From Tepidimonas alkaliphilus (GTDB taxonomy: Bacteria; Pseudomonadota; Gammaproteobacteria; Burkholderiales; Burkholderiaceae_C), in assembly GCF_007556595.1 (NCBI RefSeq), contig NZ_VJNB01000002.1:62001-126000 (forward strand): 64,000 bases of DNA, in the 5' to 3' direction. Below the pieces are notes generated by a model. That model was not told where the DNA came from. It did not search any database and saw only the letters and a program-made list of their open reading frames with translations. Made by a program: the position numbers and the translations under genes. The stretch's first letter is position 1. Every line of letters starts with the position of its first letter. This document shows, piece by piece, positions 9,309 through 27,055 of the stretch.

Positions 9309-9746
9309 ATGAAGCCCACGTTGCACGTCTCGCCGCTGGAAGCGCGCACGCGCTTTCGCATCCAGGTCAAGCACGCGGTGGCGATCGGCCCCGGCAAGGC
9401 CGACGTGCTGCAAGGTATCGCCGAGACCGGCTCGATCGCCGAGGCCGGGCGGCGCCTGGGCATGAGCTACCAACGCGTCTGGTCGCTGGTGCAGGCGATG
9501 AACCGCGACTTTGTCGAGCCGCTGGTGACCAAGCAGCGCGGCGGCAGCCACGGCGGTGGCGCGGAACTGACGCCGCTGGGCCGGCGCGTGCTGGCGCTGT
9601 ACCGCGACGTCGAGGCGCGCGCCGCCGCGGCGGTGGAGGCCCCGCTGCGCGAGCTGCTGACGCTGATCCGCGAGGATGCGGGGCTGGACACCGACGACGA
9701 GGCCAACGACGAGCCGGGCGAGGGGGCGCCAGGGTCCAGCTCCTGA
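9309..9746 (+). CDS. modE: ModE-like molybdate-responsive regulator (DNA-binding domain only)
   Basis: A 145-residue protein with the LysR-like winged helix-turn-helix typical of the ModE N-terminal domain. DVLQGIAETGSIAEAGRR and LGMSYQRVWSLVQAMN form the recognition unit, followed by VTKQRGGSHGGGAELTPLG. Full-length E. coli ModE is about 260 residues with two C-terminal TOBE-type molybdate-binding modules. Here the C-terminus is only a short acidic tail, so ligand sensing is either absent or done by another protein. It is divergent from modABC. Confidence 0.82.
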   Translation: MKPTLHVSPLEARTRFRIQVKHAVAIGPGKADVLQGIAETGSIAEAGRRLGMSYQRVWSLVQAMNRDFVEPLVTKQRGGSHGGGAELTPLGRRVLALYRDVEARAAAAVEAPLRELLTLIREDAGLDTDDEANDEPGEGAPGSSS

Positions 9747-9750
9747 GGTC

Positions 9751-10090
9751 CCGCCGCAGCGGCCCGACGCCGATAACCTCGCGCGCCTGACCCCGCCGCT
9801 GCATTTCCAGCCGAACCCGCGCGAGATCGAGGGCTGGCACCTCCTCGCCCCCCCCCCCCGCGCCTGCACCGCGCGCCTCTGCCGGGCCGAGGCCGGACCG
9901 GACGAGCCGCGCCGCTTCATTTTCTCCCCCGCGGTCGCGCAGGTGCGCGACGCCGCGTCGCTGGTCGAAGCCATCGCCCGCTACGGCCGCGGGGAGCTGC
10001 GGGTCGCATCGGTGCGTCTGGAAAAACCCGACCGCCCGCCGATCGCGCGGCTGCGGTTCACGCTGCCGGTGGAAGGTGACCTGGCGGCCG
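9751..10090 (+). pseudogene. Unidentified coding remnant with a C12 tract
   Basis: Between the regulator and the broken toxin-antitoxin pair one frame reads open and has the codon character of a gene (for example LTPPLHFQPNPREIEGWH and ARYGRGELRVASVRLEK). It has no in-frame ATG, GTG or TTG after the regulator stop, so it looks like a 5'-truncated piece. A run of 12 C (9848-9859) lies inside it. Downstream the same region passes into the truncated toxin sequence. I do not recognise the family, and nothing else is visible in this stretch. Confidence 0.4.
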
Positions 10091-10096
10091 CCCGGC

Positions 10097-10288
10097 CGGG
10101 GCGTCCGGCCGGTGAGTGAAGGCGTGTGGGCGATGCGCGAGCCCTTCGGCCCCGGCTGGCGGATGTCTGACATCCTGCGCGGCCACGTGCTGATCGTCAT
10201 GCTCGGCAGCGGCAACAACAGCACCCAGCAAGCCGACATCACCGCCGCGCAGAGAGTTGCCGCGTCTCTGGTGGAGGATCGCCCATGA
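10097..10288 (+). pseudogene. Truncated RelE/HigB-like addiction-module toxin
   Basis: About 63 residues match the C-terminal two-thirds of the putative addiction module killer family (TIGR02683-type): a PVSEGVWAMRE segment, GPGWRM, then VLIVMLGSGNNSTQQADI, where family members have GPGYRVYF and a LLxGGDKSTQxxDI block. The N-terminal 35-40 residues are absent and the sequence joins unrelated remnant DNA. The conserved YF after GPGYR is replaced by SD. The stop overlaps the antitoxin start as ATGA, the usual toxin-first arrangement. Almost certainly non-functional. Confidence 0.65.
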
Positions 10289-10576
10289 ACAAACTCGACA
10301 TCACCAGCCTGCCCGAGTTCGATGCGGCCGAATACCGGCACGATGAGGCCGACATCGCCGCCTACCTGTCGGTGGCGCTGGAAGAAGATCCATCGGCACT
10401 GGCGCAGGCGCTGGGCACGATCGCCCGCGCGCGGCATGACGCAGATCGCCAAGGAAACCGGCATTGGCCGCGAGGCGCTCTACAAGGCCCTGCGCCCGGG
10501 GGCGAGCCCGCGCTTCGACACCATCCTGCGGGTCTGCAAGGCGCTGGGCGTCAAGCTGGTGGCGCAGCCGGCCACG

Positions 10577-10585
<9 letters not shown>
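10285..10585 (+). pseudogene. Frameshifted HigA-like addiction-module antitoxin
   Basis: The first ~50 codons (MNKLDITSLPEFDAAEY onward) match the start of the TIGR02684-type antidote family. The reading frame is then lost in a GC-dinucleotide run at 10424-10435. The helix-turn-helix half (MTQIAKETGIGREALYKAL, then a PRFDTILRVCKALGVKL stretch) continues in the next frame. Restoring two bases (one GC unit) would rejoin both halves as ARARGMTQIA, as in the family. So this is a 2-bp deletion or a sequencing error in a repeat. The start overlaps the toxin stop. Confidence 0.72.
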
Positions 10586-16408
<5,823 letters not shown>

Positions 16409-16438
16409 GACGCAAACGGCAGCGAGCAAAGGCCCAAC

Positions 16439-16444
16439 ATTCTA
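16439..16444 (-). promoter_or_regulatory. Possible -10 element for uvrA
   Basis: The minus-strand hexamer TAGAAT lies about 30 bp upstream of the uvrA ATG in a short AT-rich island (TTTCTAGAATG) of the divergent intergenic region. No good -35 is visible at 16-18 bp, and I saw no LexA-box CTGT-N8-ACAG. Weak call. Confidence 0.25.
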
Positions 16445-16545
16445 GAAAGACGCCGTTGACCCTTGCGCGACAGGCTGCAAGCCGCGGCGCAGGCCGCTAC
16501 ACTGCACGGCTGTCACGACGTTTCCGCGACAAGGAGCAACGAACG

Positions 16546-17100
16546 ATGGCAGCCATTCCCCCCGTCTGCGACTTTGGCTGGAAAGCCCCAGGTTTTGACC
16601 TGCCCGGCGTCGATGGCCGGCGCTGGCGTTACGAGGACGTGCGCGGCCCCAAGGGCACGCTGGTGATGTTCATCTGCAACCACTGCCCCTACGTGCAGGC
16701 GATTCTGCCGCGGCTGGTGCCGGTGACGCGCCAGCTGCGGGAGCTCGGCATCGGCGTGGCGGCGATCTCGTCGAACGACGCCGCCGCCTACCCCGAGGAT
16801 TCGTTTGAGCAAATGCAGCGCGTGGCGCGCGAGCGCGACTTTCCGTTCCCGTATTTGTATGACGAGTCGCAGGACGTGGCGCGCGCCTGGGGCGCGGTGT
16901 GCACGCCGGACTTCTTCGGCTTCAACGCCGCCGACGAGCTGCAATATCGCGGGCGCTTCGACGCCTCGCGCAAGGAGGCGGCGCCAGAAGGCACGCCGTG
17001 CGACCTGCTGGAGGCGATGAAGCTGATCGCTGCCACGGGCCAAGGCCCGCGCGAGCAGGTCGCCAGCATCGGCTGCTCGATCAAGTGGCGGCAGGCTTGA
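16546..17100 (+). CDS. Thioredoxin-fold (peroxiredoxin-like) protein
   Basis: A 184-residue cytoplasmic protein of the AhpC/TSA-Redoxin superfamily. The characteristic MFICNHCPYVQAI segment near residues 38-50 places a C-x-x-C dithiol at the usual thioredoxin active-site position, and GAVCTPDFFGF corresponds to the cis-proline loop. This subfamily is widespread in proteobacteria with no firm substrate; a thiol reductase or peroxidase role is inferred. AAGGAG sits 9 bases before the ATG at 16546, which decides the start over a longer frame. Its 3' end overlaps the convergent universal stress gene by 20 bp. Confidence 0.85.
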   Translation: MAAIPPVCDFGWKAPGFDLPGVDGRRWRYEDVRGPKGTLVMFICNHCPYVQAILPRLVPVTRQLRELGIGVAAISSNDAAAYPEDSFEQMQRVARERDFPFPYLYDESQDVARAWGAVCTPDFFGFNAADELQYRGRFDASRKEAAPEGTPCDLLEAMKLIAATGQGPREQVASIGCSIKWRQA

Positions 17101-17527
17101 CCACCAGCACCGGCACCTTGGCGTGCGTGAGCACTTTTTGCGCCACGCTGCCGAGGATCAGCGCCTGCACGCCCTTGCGCCCATGCGAGGCCATGGCGAT
17201 CAGATCGCAGCCCTCGGCCTCGCAGGTTTCCAGGATGCCTTCATAGACCACGTTGCGCTCGATCGTGGCGCCGGCAAAGGGTACGCCGCGCCGCTCGCAC
17301 GCTTGGCGCAGCGCCTCCAGCGCTTGCGTCGCGGCGGCCTTGGCCTCGGCCAGGTAGGCCTGCAGCCCCACGGCGGAGGCGTCGCCGATGCCGATGTACG
17401 GGAACGGGTCGATGACATAGACGCCGATCACCTGCGCGCCATGCTGGCGCGCCAGGTCGGCGGCGAATTCGCCGGCGGCTTGCGACAGCTGCGAGCCATC
17501 CACGGGAACCAGAATTTTCCTGAACAT
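17081..17527 (-). CDS. Universal stress protein UspA family
   Basis: A 148-residue single-domain Usp. It begins MFRKILVPVDGSQLS (nucleotide-binding N-terminal strand and Asp) and contains the ATP-binding motif near the C-terminus, IAMASHGRKGVQALILGSVA (G-2x-G-9x-G-S type), followed by VPVLVV. Such proteins bind ATP and accumulate under starvation or oxidative stress. It is convergent with the thioredoxin-fold gene, overlapping by 20 bp. The 128 bp upstream contain nothing I can call. Confidence 0.9.
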   Translation of the reverse strand: MFRKILVPVDGSQLSQAAGEFAADLARQHGAQVIGVYVIDPFPYIGIGDASAVGLQAYLAEAKAAATQALEALRQACERRGVPFAGATIERNVVYEGILETCEAEGCDLIAMASHGRKGVQALILGSVAQKVLTHAKVPVLVVKPAAT

Positions 17528-17655
17528 CGATGAGCCTCCTCAACGGATGGTTCGGACAAGCATCTTAGCCGAGCGCGGGTTTCTTGCGCTGTCCGATCGA
17601 TGACGGCACGCCAAGCGCATCGCCGACCTTTGCGCTGGATCAAACCCGCGGCCGC

Positions 17656-17943
17656 TCAGCGAGATGCGGAGGTCGCCAGGCGCTGGCGAGCCTCCAGCGC
17701 CGCCCAGATGCGCTGCCGCGTGGCGTCGTCGGCGCTGCGCCAAACGGTGATTTCCTCCAGCGTGCGCCAGCAGCCCGCGCACCATCCGCGCGCCTCGTCC
17801 AGGCGGCATACGCCGACGCAGGGCGAAGGCCAAAGGCCCTGATCAGGCCGGCGGCGGCGGGCGGCCTCCAGGGTGACCGGCTGCGAATCAGCCGCAGGGT
17901 GCGACCCGGCTTGCGGCGCCGCGGGCTCGCGGGCTGTCGTCAC
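17656..17943 (-). CDS. DUF1289 small cysteine-rich protein, coupled to HMG-CoA lyase
   Basis: A 95-residue protein whose core SPCVGVCRLDEARGWCAGC and the following EEITVWRSADDATRQRIWAA are diagnostic for DUF1289 (four conserved cysteines, probable metal site; function unknown). No ATG is in frame at the right place. A GTG at 17943 overlaps the HMG-CoA lyase stop as GTGA, the standard coupling arrangement, and gives a normal length, so I chose it. It is the last gene of the leucine-degradation operon. Confidence 0.82.
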   Translation of the reverse strand: MTTAREPAAPQAGSHPAADSQPVTLEAARRRRPDQGLWPSPCVGVCRLDEARGWCAGCWRTLEEITVWRSADDATRQRIWAALEARQRLATSASR

Positions 17944-18892
17944 CGCTGGCCCCCTCCATTGGCCCCGCAGGCAACCGCCCGCCGCGCCAGCAGCGCGCGC
18001 CCGGCGCGCGAGCCGCTCGGGCGGCCCAGCCGTTCGCTGATCCAGGCGCCGGTCTCGGCCAGCGCCTCCAGATCGATGCCGGTGTCGAGACCCAGGCCGT
18101 GCAGCAGATAGACCACGTCCTCGGTGGCGACGTTGCCGGTGGCCCCACGGGCGTACGGGCAGCCGCCCAGCCCGCCCACCGAGGACTGGAAGTTCCACAC
18201 CCCCAGCTGCAGCGCCGCCAGCGTGTTGGCCAGCGCCTGGCCGTAGGTGTCGTGGAAGTGGCCGCTGACGTGGTCGAGATCGTAGTGCGCCAGCACCGCC
18301 TCCAGCGCGCGCTGCACCTTCCGCGGGGTGCCGACGCCGATGGTGTCGGCCACGTCCACGCGCTGCACGCCGATCGCCTTGAAGCGGCGCGCCACCTCGC
18401 CGACGCGCGCCGGGGCCACCTCACCTTCATACGGGCAGCCGACCGCGCAGCTGATCGCGCCGCGCACCGCCACCCCGGCGGCGCGCGCCTGCTCGACCAC
18501 CGGGGCGAAGCGCTCGATGCTCTCGGCGATCGAGCAGTTGATGTTCCTCTGGCTGAACGCCTCGCTGGCGGCGCCGAACACCACGATCTCGTCGGGCCGG
18601 TCGGCCAGCGCCGCTTCCAGCCCCTTGAGGTTCGGCACCAGCACCGCATAGCGCACGCCGGGCTGGCGCTGGAGGCCCGCCATCACCGCGCGGTTGTCCG
18701 CCATCTGCGGCACCCACTTCGGGCTGACGTAGCTGGTAACCTCGATCTCGCGCAGGCCGGCGGCCTGCAGCCGGTGCACGAGCTCGATCTTGACCTCGGT
18801 CGGCACCGGCTGGCGCTCGTTTTGCAGCCCGTCGCGCGGGCTGACGTCGACGAGGCGCACGCGGGCAGGAAGGCAGGCCAGGCTCATGCCGC

Positions 18893-18896
<4 letters not shown>
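17940..18896 (-). CDS. Hydroxymethylglutaryl-CoA lyase
   Basis: A 318-residue TIM-barrel lyase that splits 3-hydroxy-3-methylglutaryl-CoA to acetoacetate and acetyl-CoA, the last step of leucine degradation. Seen: VRLVDVSPRDGLQNE at the N-terminus (metal-binding Asp and catalytic Arg), HFHDTYGQALAN (metal-binding His pair) and GLGGCPYARGATGNVATED with the catalytic Cys. The start overlaps the mccA stop as ATGA; a second ATG lies 3 codons in. LiuE in the Pseudomonas nomenclature. Confidence 0.94.
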
Positions 18897-20932
<2,036 letters not shown>

Positions 20933-20999
20933 CCGCCATCCTTCCTTGACGATGCCGGCCGCCACGCCCCCCACGGGCGGCGCGGCGACGGCCGCGGTC

Positions 21000-21785
21000 T
21001 CACGTCGTCGCCAGCCAGGCCGGCCGGCGCCTGTTCAGAAACGCCTGCACGCCCTCGCGCCCCTCGGCGCTGGCGCGCACGTCGGCGATCGCCTGCACGG
21101 TGCGCGCCACCAGCGCGTCGTCCAGCGCCGCCTCGGCCACGTCGTCCAGCAGCCGCTTGCACGCCGCCAGCGCCTGCGGCCCGTTGGCCGCGAGCTGGTC
21201 GGCGAGCTGGCCAACGCGCTCGTCCAGCTGTCCGGCCGGCACCACCTCGTGCACCAGGCCGATGCGGCGCGCCTCGGCGGCGTCGAAGCGCTCGGCGGTC
21301 AGCATGTAGCGCCGCGCCGCGCGCGCCCCCATCGCGCGCACCACATAGGGCCCGATGGTGGCGGGGATCAGCCCGAGCTTGACTTCGCTCAGGCAGAAGC
21401 CCGCCGTCTCGGCCGCCACCGCCAGGTCGCACGCCGCCACCAGCCCCACGCCGCCGGCGTAGGCGTCGCCGTGCACGCGCGCGATCGTCGGCTTGGGGCA
21501 GGCATGGATCGTGCGCAGCATCGCCGCCAGCCGCCCGGCGTCGGCCAGGTTCTCGTCGCGGCCGTAGTCGGCCATGCGGCGCATCCAGTTCAGGTCTGCC
21601 CCGGCGCAGAACGCCGGCCCCTCGGCGGCCAGCACGATCACGCGCACGTCGGCGCGCGCGCCCAGTTCGGCGAACGCCGCGGTCAGCGCGGCGATCAGCT
21701 CGTCGTTGAAGGCGTTGCGCAGCTGCGGACGCGCCAGCGTCACCGTGGCGCGCGCACCGTGAACCGTCACGTTCAGGTCAGCCAT
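21000..21785 (-). CDS. liuC: Methylglutaconyl-CoA hydratase (enoyl-CoA hydratase family)
   Basis: A 261-residue crotonase-fold enzyme. The oxyanion-hole motifs are PAFCAGADLNWM and VHGDAYAGGVGLVAACDLAVA, and a Glu in FCLSEVKLGLIPATIGPY sits at the catalytic position. Crotonases have many substrates; placement between mccB and mccA points to hydration of 3-methylglutaconyl-CoA to HMG-CoA. It begins 11 bp after the mccB stop, and 67 bp separate it from mccA. Confidence 0.9.
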   Translation of the reverse strand: MADLNVTVHGARATVTLARPQLRNAFNDELIAALTAAFAELGARADVRVIVLAAEGPAFCAGADLNWMRRMADYGRDENLADAGRLAAMLRTIHACPKPTIARVHGDAYAGGVGLVAACDLAVAAETAGFCLSEVKLGLIPATIGPYVVRAMGARAARRYMLTAERFDAAEARRIGLVHEVVPAGQLDERVGQLADQLAANGPQALAACKRLLDDVAEAALDDALVARTVQAIADVRASAEGREGVQAFLNRRRPAWLATT

Positions 21786-21796
21786 CGTCCCCTCCC

Positions 21797-23404
<1,608 letters not shown>

Positions 23405-23483
23405 GGTGCGCCGGATTGTGGCGTCAAGGCCGCGCACGCGACATAGGGGCGGCCCGGTGCGGAGGTTGCATAATGCGCCAACC

Positions 23484-24578
23484 ATGTCGCCCGATCCGCA
23501 ACGCCCGTCGCGCCGGCGCGCGCCGGTGGCCGCCACGCCGATGGCGTTCGTGCGCGCGATCGCCCTCGGCTACCGGCTGCGGGGCGCCGATCCCACGGCG
23601 GCGCTGCGCGAGGCGGGTCTCGGCAGCGCCGACCTGCGCGACGCGCAGGCGCGGTTGACCAGCCTGCCGTTCGAGCGCCTGGCGCTGCGCGCCATGCGCG
23701 AGCTGGACGACGAGGCGCTGGGCTGGTTCACCCGCCGGCTGCCGTGGGGCAGCTACGGCATGCTGGCGCGCGCTTCGCTGACCGCGCCGACGCTGGGCGT
23801 GGCGCTGGCGCGCTGGTGCCGCCACCACGCGCTGCTGACCGACGAGGTGGTGCTGACGCTGCAGCGCGACGGCGCCGTGGCGCGGCTGACGCTGCACGAG
23901 CGCGTGGCGCCCGGCGCGGCGCTGCCGGACGTTGCCGAACGCGCCATCCTGCGCGAGTTCGCGCACGTCTCGCTGCTGCGCAACGCGCTGGGGCTGTCGG
24001 CGTGGTGGATCGACGCGCGGCTGCCGCTGCTGGAGCTGGACCTGGCGTTTGCGCCGCCGGCGCACGCCGACGTGCACGCGCTGCTGTTCCCCGGCGCGCG
24101 GCTGCGCTACCAGACCGCGCGCACCGAGGCGCGGCTGGCCGCGGCGGTGCTGGAGGAGCCGCTGCGGCGCGACGAGGCGGCGCTGCGCGCCATGCTGCCG
24201 CAGGCGATCCGCCTGATGGTGCGGCCGTACCGGCACGACCGGCTGCTGCTGGAGCGCGCGCGACTGGCGCTGCGTGCCCAGCCCGGCGCCGACACAGCGC
24301 AGCTGGCCGCGCTGCTGCACGTCTCGCCGCGCACGCTGCAACGCCAGCTGGCCGCCGCCGGCACCACGCTGCACGCGCTGCGCGAGCGGGTGCGGCAGGA
24401 GCTGGCCGAACAGCACCTGCTGCGCACCGCCTGGCCGGTCAAGCGCGTGGCCGCGGCGGTCGGCTTCGCCAACGACAAGAGCTTCCAGCGCGCCTTCCGT
24501 GCCTGGACCGGCTGCAGCCCGGCGGCGTGGCGCGAGCGCGCGCGCCGGTCGGCCGGCGACGATATCGGTGCATGCTGA
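23484..24578 (+). CDS. AraC-family transcriptional regulator
   Basis: A 364-residue regulator. The N-terminal ~230 residues match the Arabinose_bd-type ligand domain of the OruR/ArgR-like AraC subgroup. The C-terminal AraC DNA-binding domain has two helix-turn-helix units: [22 protein letters not shown] and, after it, [20 protein letters not shown] with the family signature. It is divergent from mccB, so it may control the leucine operon, but no ligand can be read from sequence. ATG at 23484 was chosen; frames further upstream overlap mccB. Confidence 0.88.
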   Translation: MSPDPQRPSRRRAPVAATPMAFVRAIALGYRLRGADPTAALREAGLGSADLRDAQARLTSLPFERLALRAMRELDDEALGWFTRRLPWGSYGMLARASLTAPTLGVALARWCRHHALLTDEVVLTLQRDGAVARLTLHERVAPGAALPDVAERAILREFAHVSLLRNALGLSAWWIDARLPLLELDLAFAPPAHADVHALLFPGARLRYQTARTEARLAAAVLEEPLRRDEAALRAMLPQAIRLMVRPYRHDRLLLERARLALRAQPGADTAQLAALLHVSPRTLQRQLAAAGTTLHALRERVRQELAEQHLLRTAWPVKRVAAAVGFANDKSFQRAFRAWTGCSPAAWRERARRSAGDDIGAC

Positions 24579-24590
24579 TATGCTTGAGGG

Positions 24591-25076
24591 ATGTCAACGA
24601 TGCCCCCTCGCCGCCCGACCCTGCGCGCCCTGGCGGCCGCGCTTGGCGCCACGCTGGCCGTGGCCGCCGCCCATGCCGAGCCCGCCCCTGCGGTGGTGGA
24701 GGCGCTGGAGTCCTACCTCGATTTCGTCGACTACGGCGGCGGGGTGATGTTTCCGGAGCAGCTCACGCGCGAGGACTGGCCGCGCTACGTCTTTATCGAC
24801 GCGCGCGACGCCGGCCAGTACGCCCGCGATCACATCCCCGGCGCCATCCACATCGAGTGGCGTCGCGTGATCGCCGAGCGCGCGCGCATCCCGCGCGACC
24901 GCCCGGTGCTGCTGTACTGCAACACCGGCTCGCTGTCGGCGCAGGCGGCGTTCGCCCTGCGCCTGGCCGGCTGGGACAACGTGCGCGTGCTGCAGGGCGG
25001 GCTGGAGGGCTGGAAGGCCGCCGGCCGCCCCGGCGTGGCCGACACGCCGCGCCCGGCCGCCGCGCCGCGGCACTGA
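24591..25076 (+). CDS. Exported rhodanese-domain protein
   Basis: 161 residues. The N-terminus is a clear signal peptide (arginines, then LAAALGATLAVAAAHA), cleavage after AHA giving a mature protein from EPAP. The rhodanese domain has VFIDARDAGQYARDHIPGA (substrate-domain start) and the catalytic Cys in VLLYCNTGSLSAQAA, a six-residue active loop typical of sulfurtransferases of thiosulfate or persulfide. A periplasmic location suggests sulfane-sulfur handling outside the cytoplasm. The start is 12 bp after the AraC stop on the same strand. Confidence 0.85.
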   Translation: MSTMPPRRPTLRALAAALGATLAVAAAHAEPAPAVVEALESYLDFVDYGGGVMFPEQLTREDWPRYVFIDARDAGQYARDHIPGAIHIEWRRVIAERARIPRDRPVLLYCNTGSLSAQAAFALRLAGWDNVRVLQGGLEGWKAAGRPGVADTPRPAAAPRH

Positions 25077-25119
25077 GCGCCGGCCCGGCGCGCGTCCTTG
25101 ATCCCGGTCAACCCCGCAC

Positions 25120-25137
25120 GATACCCGCATGGGTATC
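25120..25137. promoter_or_regulatory. Perfect palindrome, CsoR/CstR-like operator candidate
   Basis: GATACCC and GGGTATC flank a 4-base centre (GCAT); the whole ATACCC-N4-GGGTAT core is symmetrical. CsoR/RcnR-family repressors, including the persulfide sensor CstR, bind ATAC-C-tract/G-tract-GTAT dyads of this kind. It overlaps a possible -10 (GATACC, 16 bp after TTGATC at 25098-25103) 36 bp upstream of the AhpD-like start, in a rhodanese context. The repressor gene is not in the window. Confidence 0.5.
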
Positions 25138-25172
25138 CTGCCGACTTCGTCATCCGCACGCAGGAGCCCACC

Positions 25173-25547
25173 ATGCCTATCGTCGACCACAACGACCTGA
25201 TCTGCGACATCAGCGCCCAGCTCAACCAGCTGCGCAAGGCCCAGCCCGAGGCGATGCGCGGCTTCTCGCAGCTGGCACAGGCCTCGATGGCCGACGGCGC
25301 CATCAGCGCCAAACACAAGGAGCTGATCGCGCTGGCCATCGGCATCACGCAGCGCTGCTCGGCCTGCATCGGCTACCACGTGCGCGCGCTGATCAAGCTC
25401 GGCGGCACGCGCCAGGAGCTGGAGGAGCTGCTGACGATCTGCACCTACATGGGCGGCGGCCCGGCGCTGATGTACGCCGCCGAGGCGCTCAAGTGCTGGG
25501 ACGCGATGACCGCCGAGCAGGTCTGCGCCGCCCCGGCCACGGCTTGA
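25173..25547 (+). CDS. Carboxymuconolactone decarboxylase / AhpD-like protein
   Basis: 124 residues of the CMD alpha-helical fold. The redox motif CSACIGYHVRALIKLG (C-x-x-C followed by a His three residues on) is that of AhpD-type alkylhydroperoxidases, so a thiol-based peroxidase or reductase role is likelier than decarboxylation. ATG at 25173 (MPIVDHNDL), preceded by AGGAG, was chosen over a longer frame that would run through the palindrome. The strong palindrome upstream suggests repressor control. It ends 36 bp from the convergent trkH. Confidence 0.87.
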   Translation: MPIVDHNDLICDISAQLNQLRKAQPEAMRGFSQLAQASMADGAISAKHKELIALAIGITQRCSACIGYHVRALIKLGGTRQELEELLTICTYMGGGPALMYAAEALKCWDAMTAEQVCAAPATA

Positions 25548-25583
25548 TGCTCCGGGCTCAGCTCGAGCGGCACATCGGGCCAC

Positions 25584-27044
25584 TCAACGGCGCCAGAACG
25601 CGCGCGTGAACAGCACCAGCACGCTGAGCAGCTCCAGCCGGCCGAGCAGCATCGCAAAGCTCAGCACCCACAGTTGGAACGGCGTCAGCCCGCCGTAGTT
25701 GCCGGCGGGCCCGACCTCGCCCAGCCCCGGGCCGATGTTGTTGACGGTGGCGATCACCGCCGAGAATGCCGTCACCACGTCCAGCCCCGACAGCAGCAGC
25801 AGGAACGCCAGCCCCACCGTGGCCGCGCCGTAGATCAGCATGAAGCCAAGCACCCCGTTCATCACCGCCGCCGGCACGGCCTGGCCGCCCAGGGTGACGG
25901 GATTGACCACGTGCGGGTGCAGGATGCGCACGAGTTCACGGCGCGCCTGCTTGATCAGCAGCACCATGCGCACCATCTTGATGCCGCCGCCGGTGGAGCC
26001 GGCGCACGAGACGAACATGCCGAGAAACAACAGAAACACCGGGATGAACGGCGGCCACTGCAGATAGTCGGTGGTGGCGTAGCCCGTGGTGGTGGCCAGC
26101 GACACCACATGAAACGCCGCCATGCGCAGCGCGGTCGGAAAATCGGCATACACCCCCTCCACCGCCAGCATCCCGGCCACCCAGGCGATCGCGGCCAGCA
26201 GCACGGCGGCGTAGGTGCGGATCTCGCGGTCGGCCCACAGGGGCTTGAGCGTCAGCCCGCGCAGCACCATGAAGTAGCGCAGGAAGCTGATGCCGGCCAG
26301 CGCCATGAACACCACCGCCACCCACTCCACCGCCGGCGACTGAAACGCCCCGAGGCTGGCGTCATAGGACGAAAACCCCGCCAGCCCCATCGTCGTGCAC
26401 ATGTGCATGAAGGCATCCGCCCAGCCCATGCCGGCCCAGCGGTACGACAGGAAGCACGCCACCGAAAACGCGAAGTACACCGTCCAGAGCCCGCGTGCGG
26501 TCTCGGCGATGCGCGGCGTGAGCTTCTGGTCCTTCATCGGGCCGGGCGTCTCGGCCTTGTAAAGCTGCATGCCGCCCAGCCCCAGCATCGGCAGCACCGC
26601 CACCACCAGCAGCATCACCCCCAGACCGCCGACATACTGCAAAAAGCAGCGCCAGACGTTGACCGACACCGGCAGCCGCTCCAGCCCCGACAGCGCGGTG
26701 GCGCCGGTGGCGGTCAGCGCGCTCATCGCCTCGAAGTAGGCGTGGTGCCAGGTGATGCCGGGCACCATCCACTTCAGCGGCAGCGCCGCGTAGGCCGGCA
26801 GCACCAGCCACACCAGGTTGACCAGCACGAAGCCGTCGCGCGTGGCCAGTTCCCGCCGCTGGCGCCGCGTCAGCAGCCACAGCAAAGCGCCGCTGACCAA
26901 GGTCAGCCCGGCTGCCTGCGCCCATTGCAACTCGTGCGTCATGTCGTCGTGGAACCAGGCCCAGCCCATCGGCACCGCAAACGCCAGCGCAAACGCCATC
27001 AGCACATGGGAGAAGACGTACAGCGTCGGCCCGAGCATACCCAT
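25584..27044 (-). CDS. trkH: Trk potassium uptake channel subunit TrkH (copy 2, downstream)
   Basis: A 486-residue membrane protein with four MPM repeats. Its selectivity-filter loops are visible: TATGATALSG, TTMGLAGFSS, TTTGYATTDYLQWP and NNIGPGLGEVGP. It conducts K+ under control of the TrkA ring. It is a close paralog of the gene 11 bp upstream on the same strand, the two differing mainly in the N-terminus and in filter 2. ATG 27044 (MGMLGP) was chosen; MLGP two codons in is also possible. Confidence 0.92.
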   Translation of the reverse strand: MGMLGPTLYVFSHVLMAFALAFAVPMGWAWFHDDMTHELQWAQAAGLTLVSGALLWLLTRRQRRELATRDGFVLVNLVWLVLPAYAALPLKWMVPGITWHHAYFEAMSALTATGATALSGLERLPVSVNVWRCFLQYVGGLGVMLLVVAVLPMLGLGGMQLYKAETPGPMKDQKLTPRIAETARGLWTVYFAFSVACFLSYRWAGMGWADAFMHMCTTMGLAGFSSYDASLGAFQSPAVEWVAVVFMALAGISFLRYFMVLRGLTLKPLWADREIRTYAAVLLAAIAWVAGMLAVEGVYADFPTALRMAAFHVVSLATTTGYATTDYLQWPPFIPVFLLFLGMFVSCAGSTGGGIKMVRMVLLIKQARRELVRILHPHVVNPVTLGGQAVPAAVMNGVLGFMLIYGAATVGLAFLLLLSGLDVVTAFSAVIATVNNIGPGLGEVGPAGNYGGLTPFQLWVLSFAMLLGRLELLSVLVLFTRAFWRR

Positions 27045-27055
27045 GCCTGCTTCCC

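Noticed and set aside
16498-16503. TACACT as a -10 for the thioredoxin-fold gene with TTGACC at 16456
   Set aside because: The spacing is 36 bp, far from 16-18; no other -35 is visible.
17656-18198. Longer start for the DUF1289 gene inside HMG-CoA lyase
   Set aside because: The extra N-terminus is antiparallel-frame noise; the GTGA overlap gives the family length.
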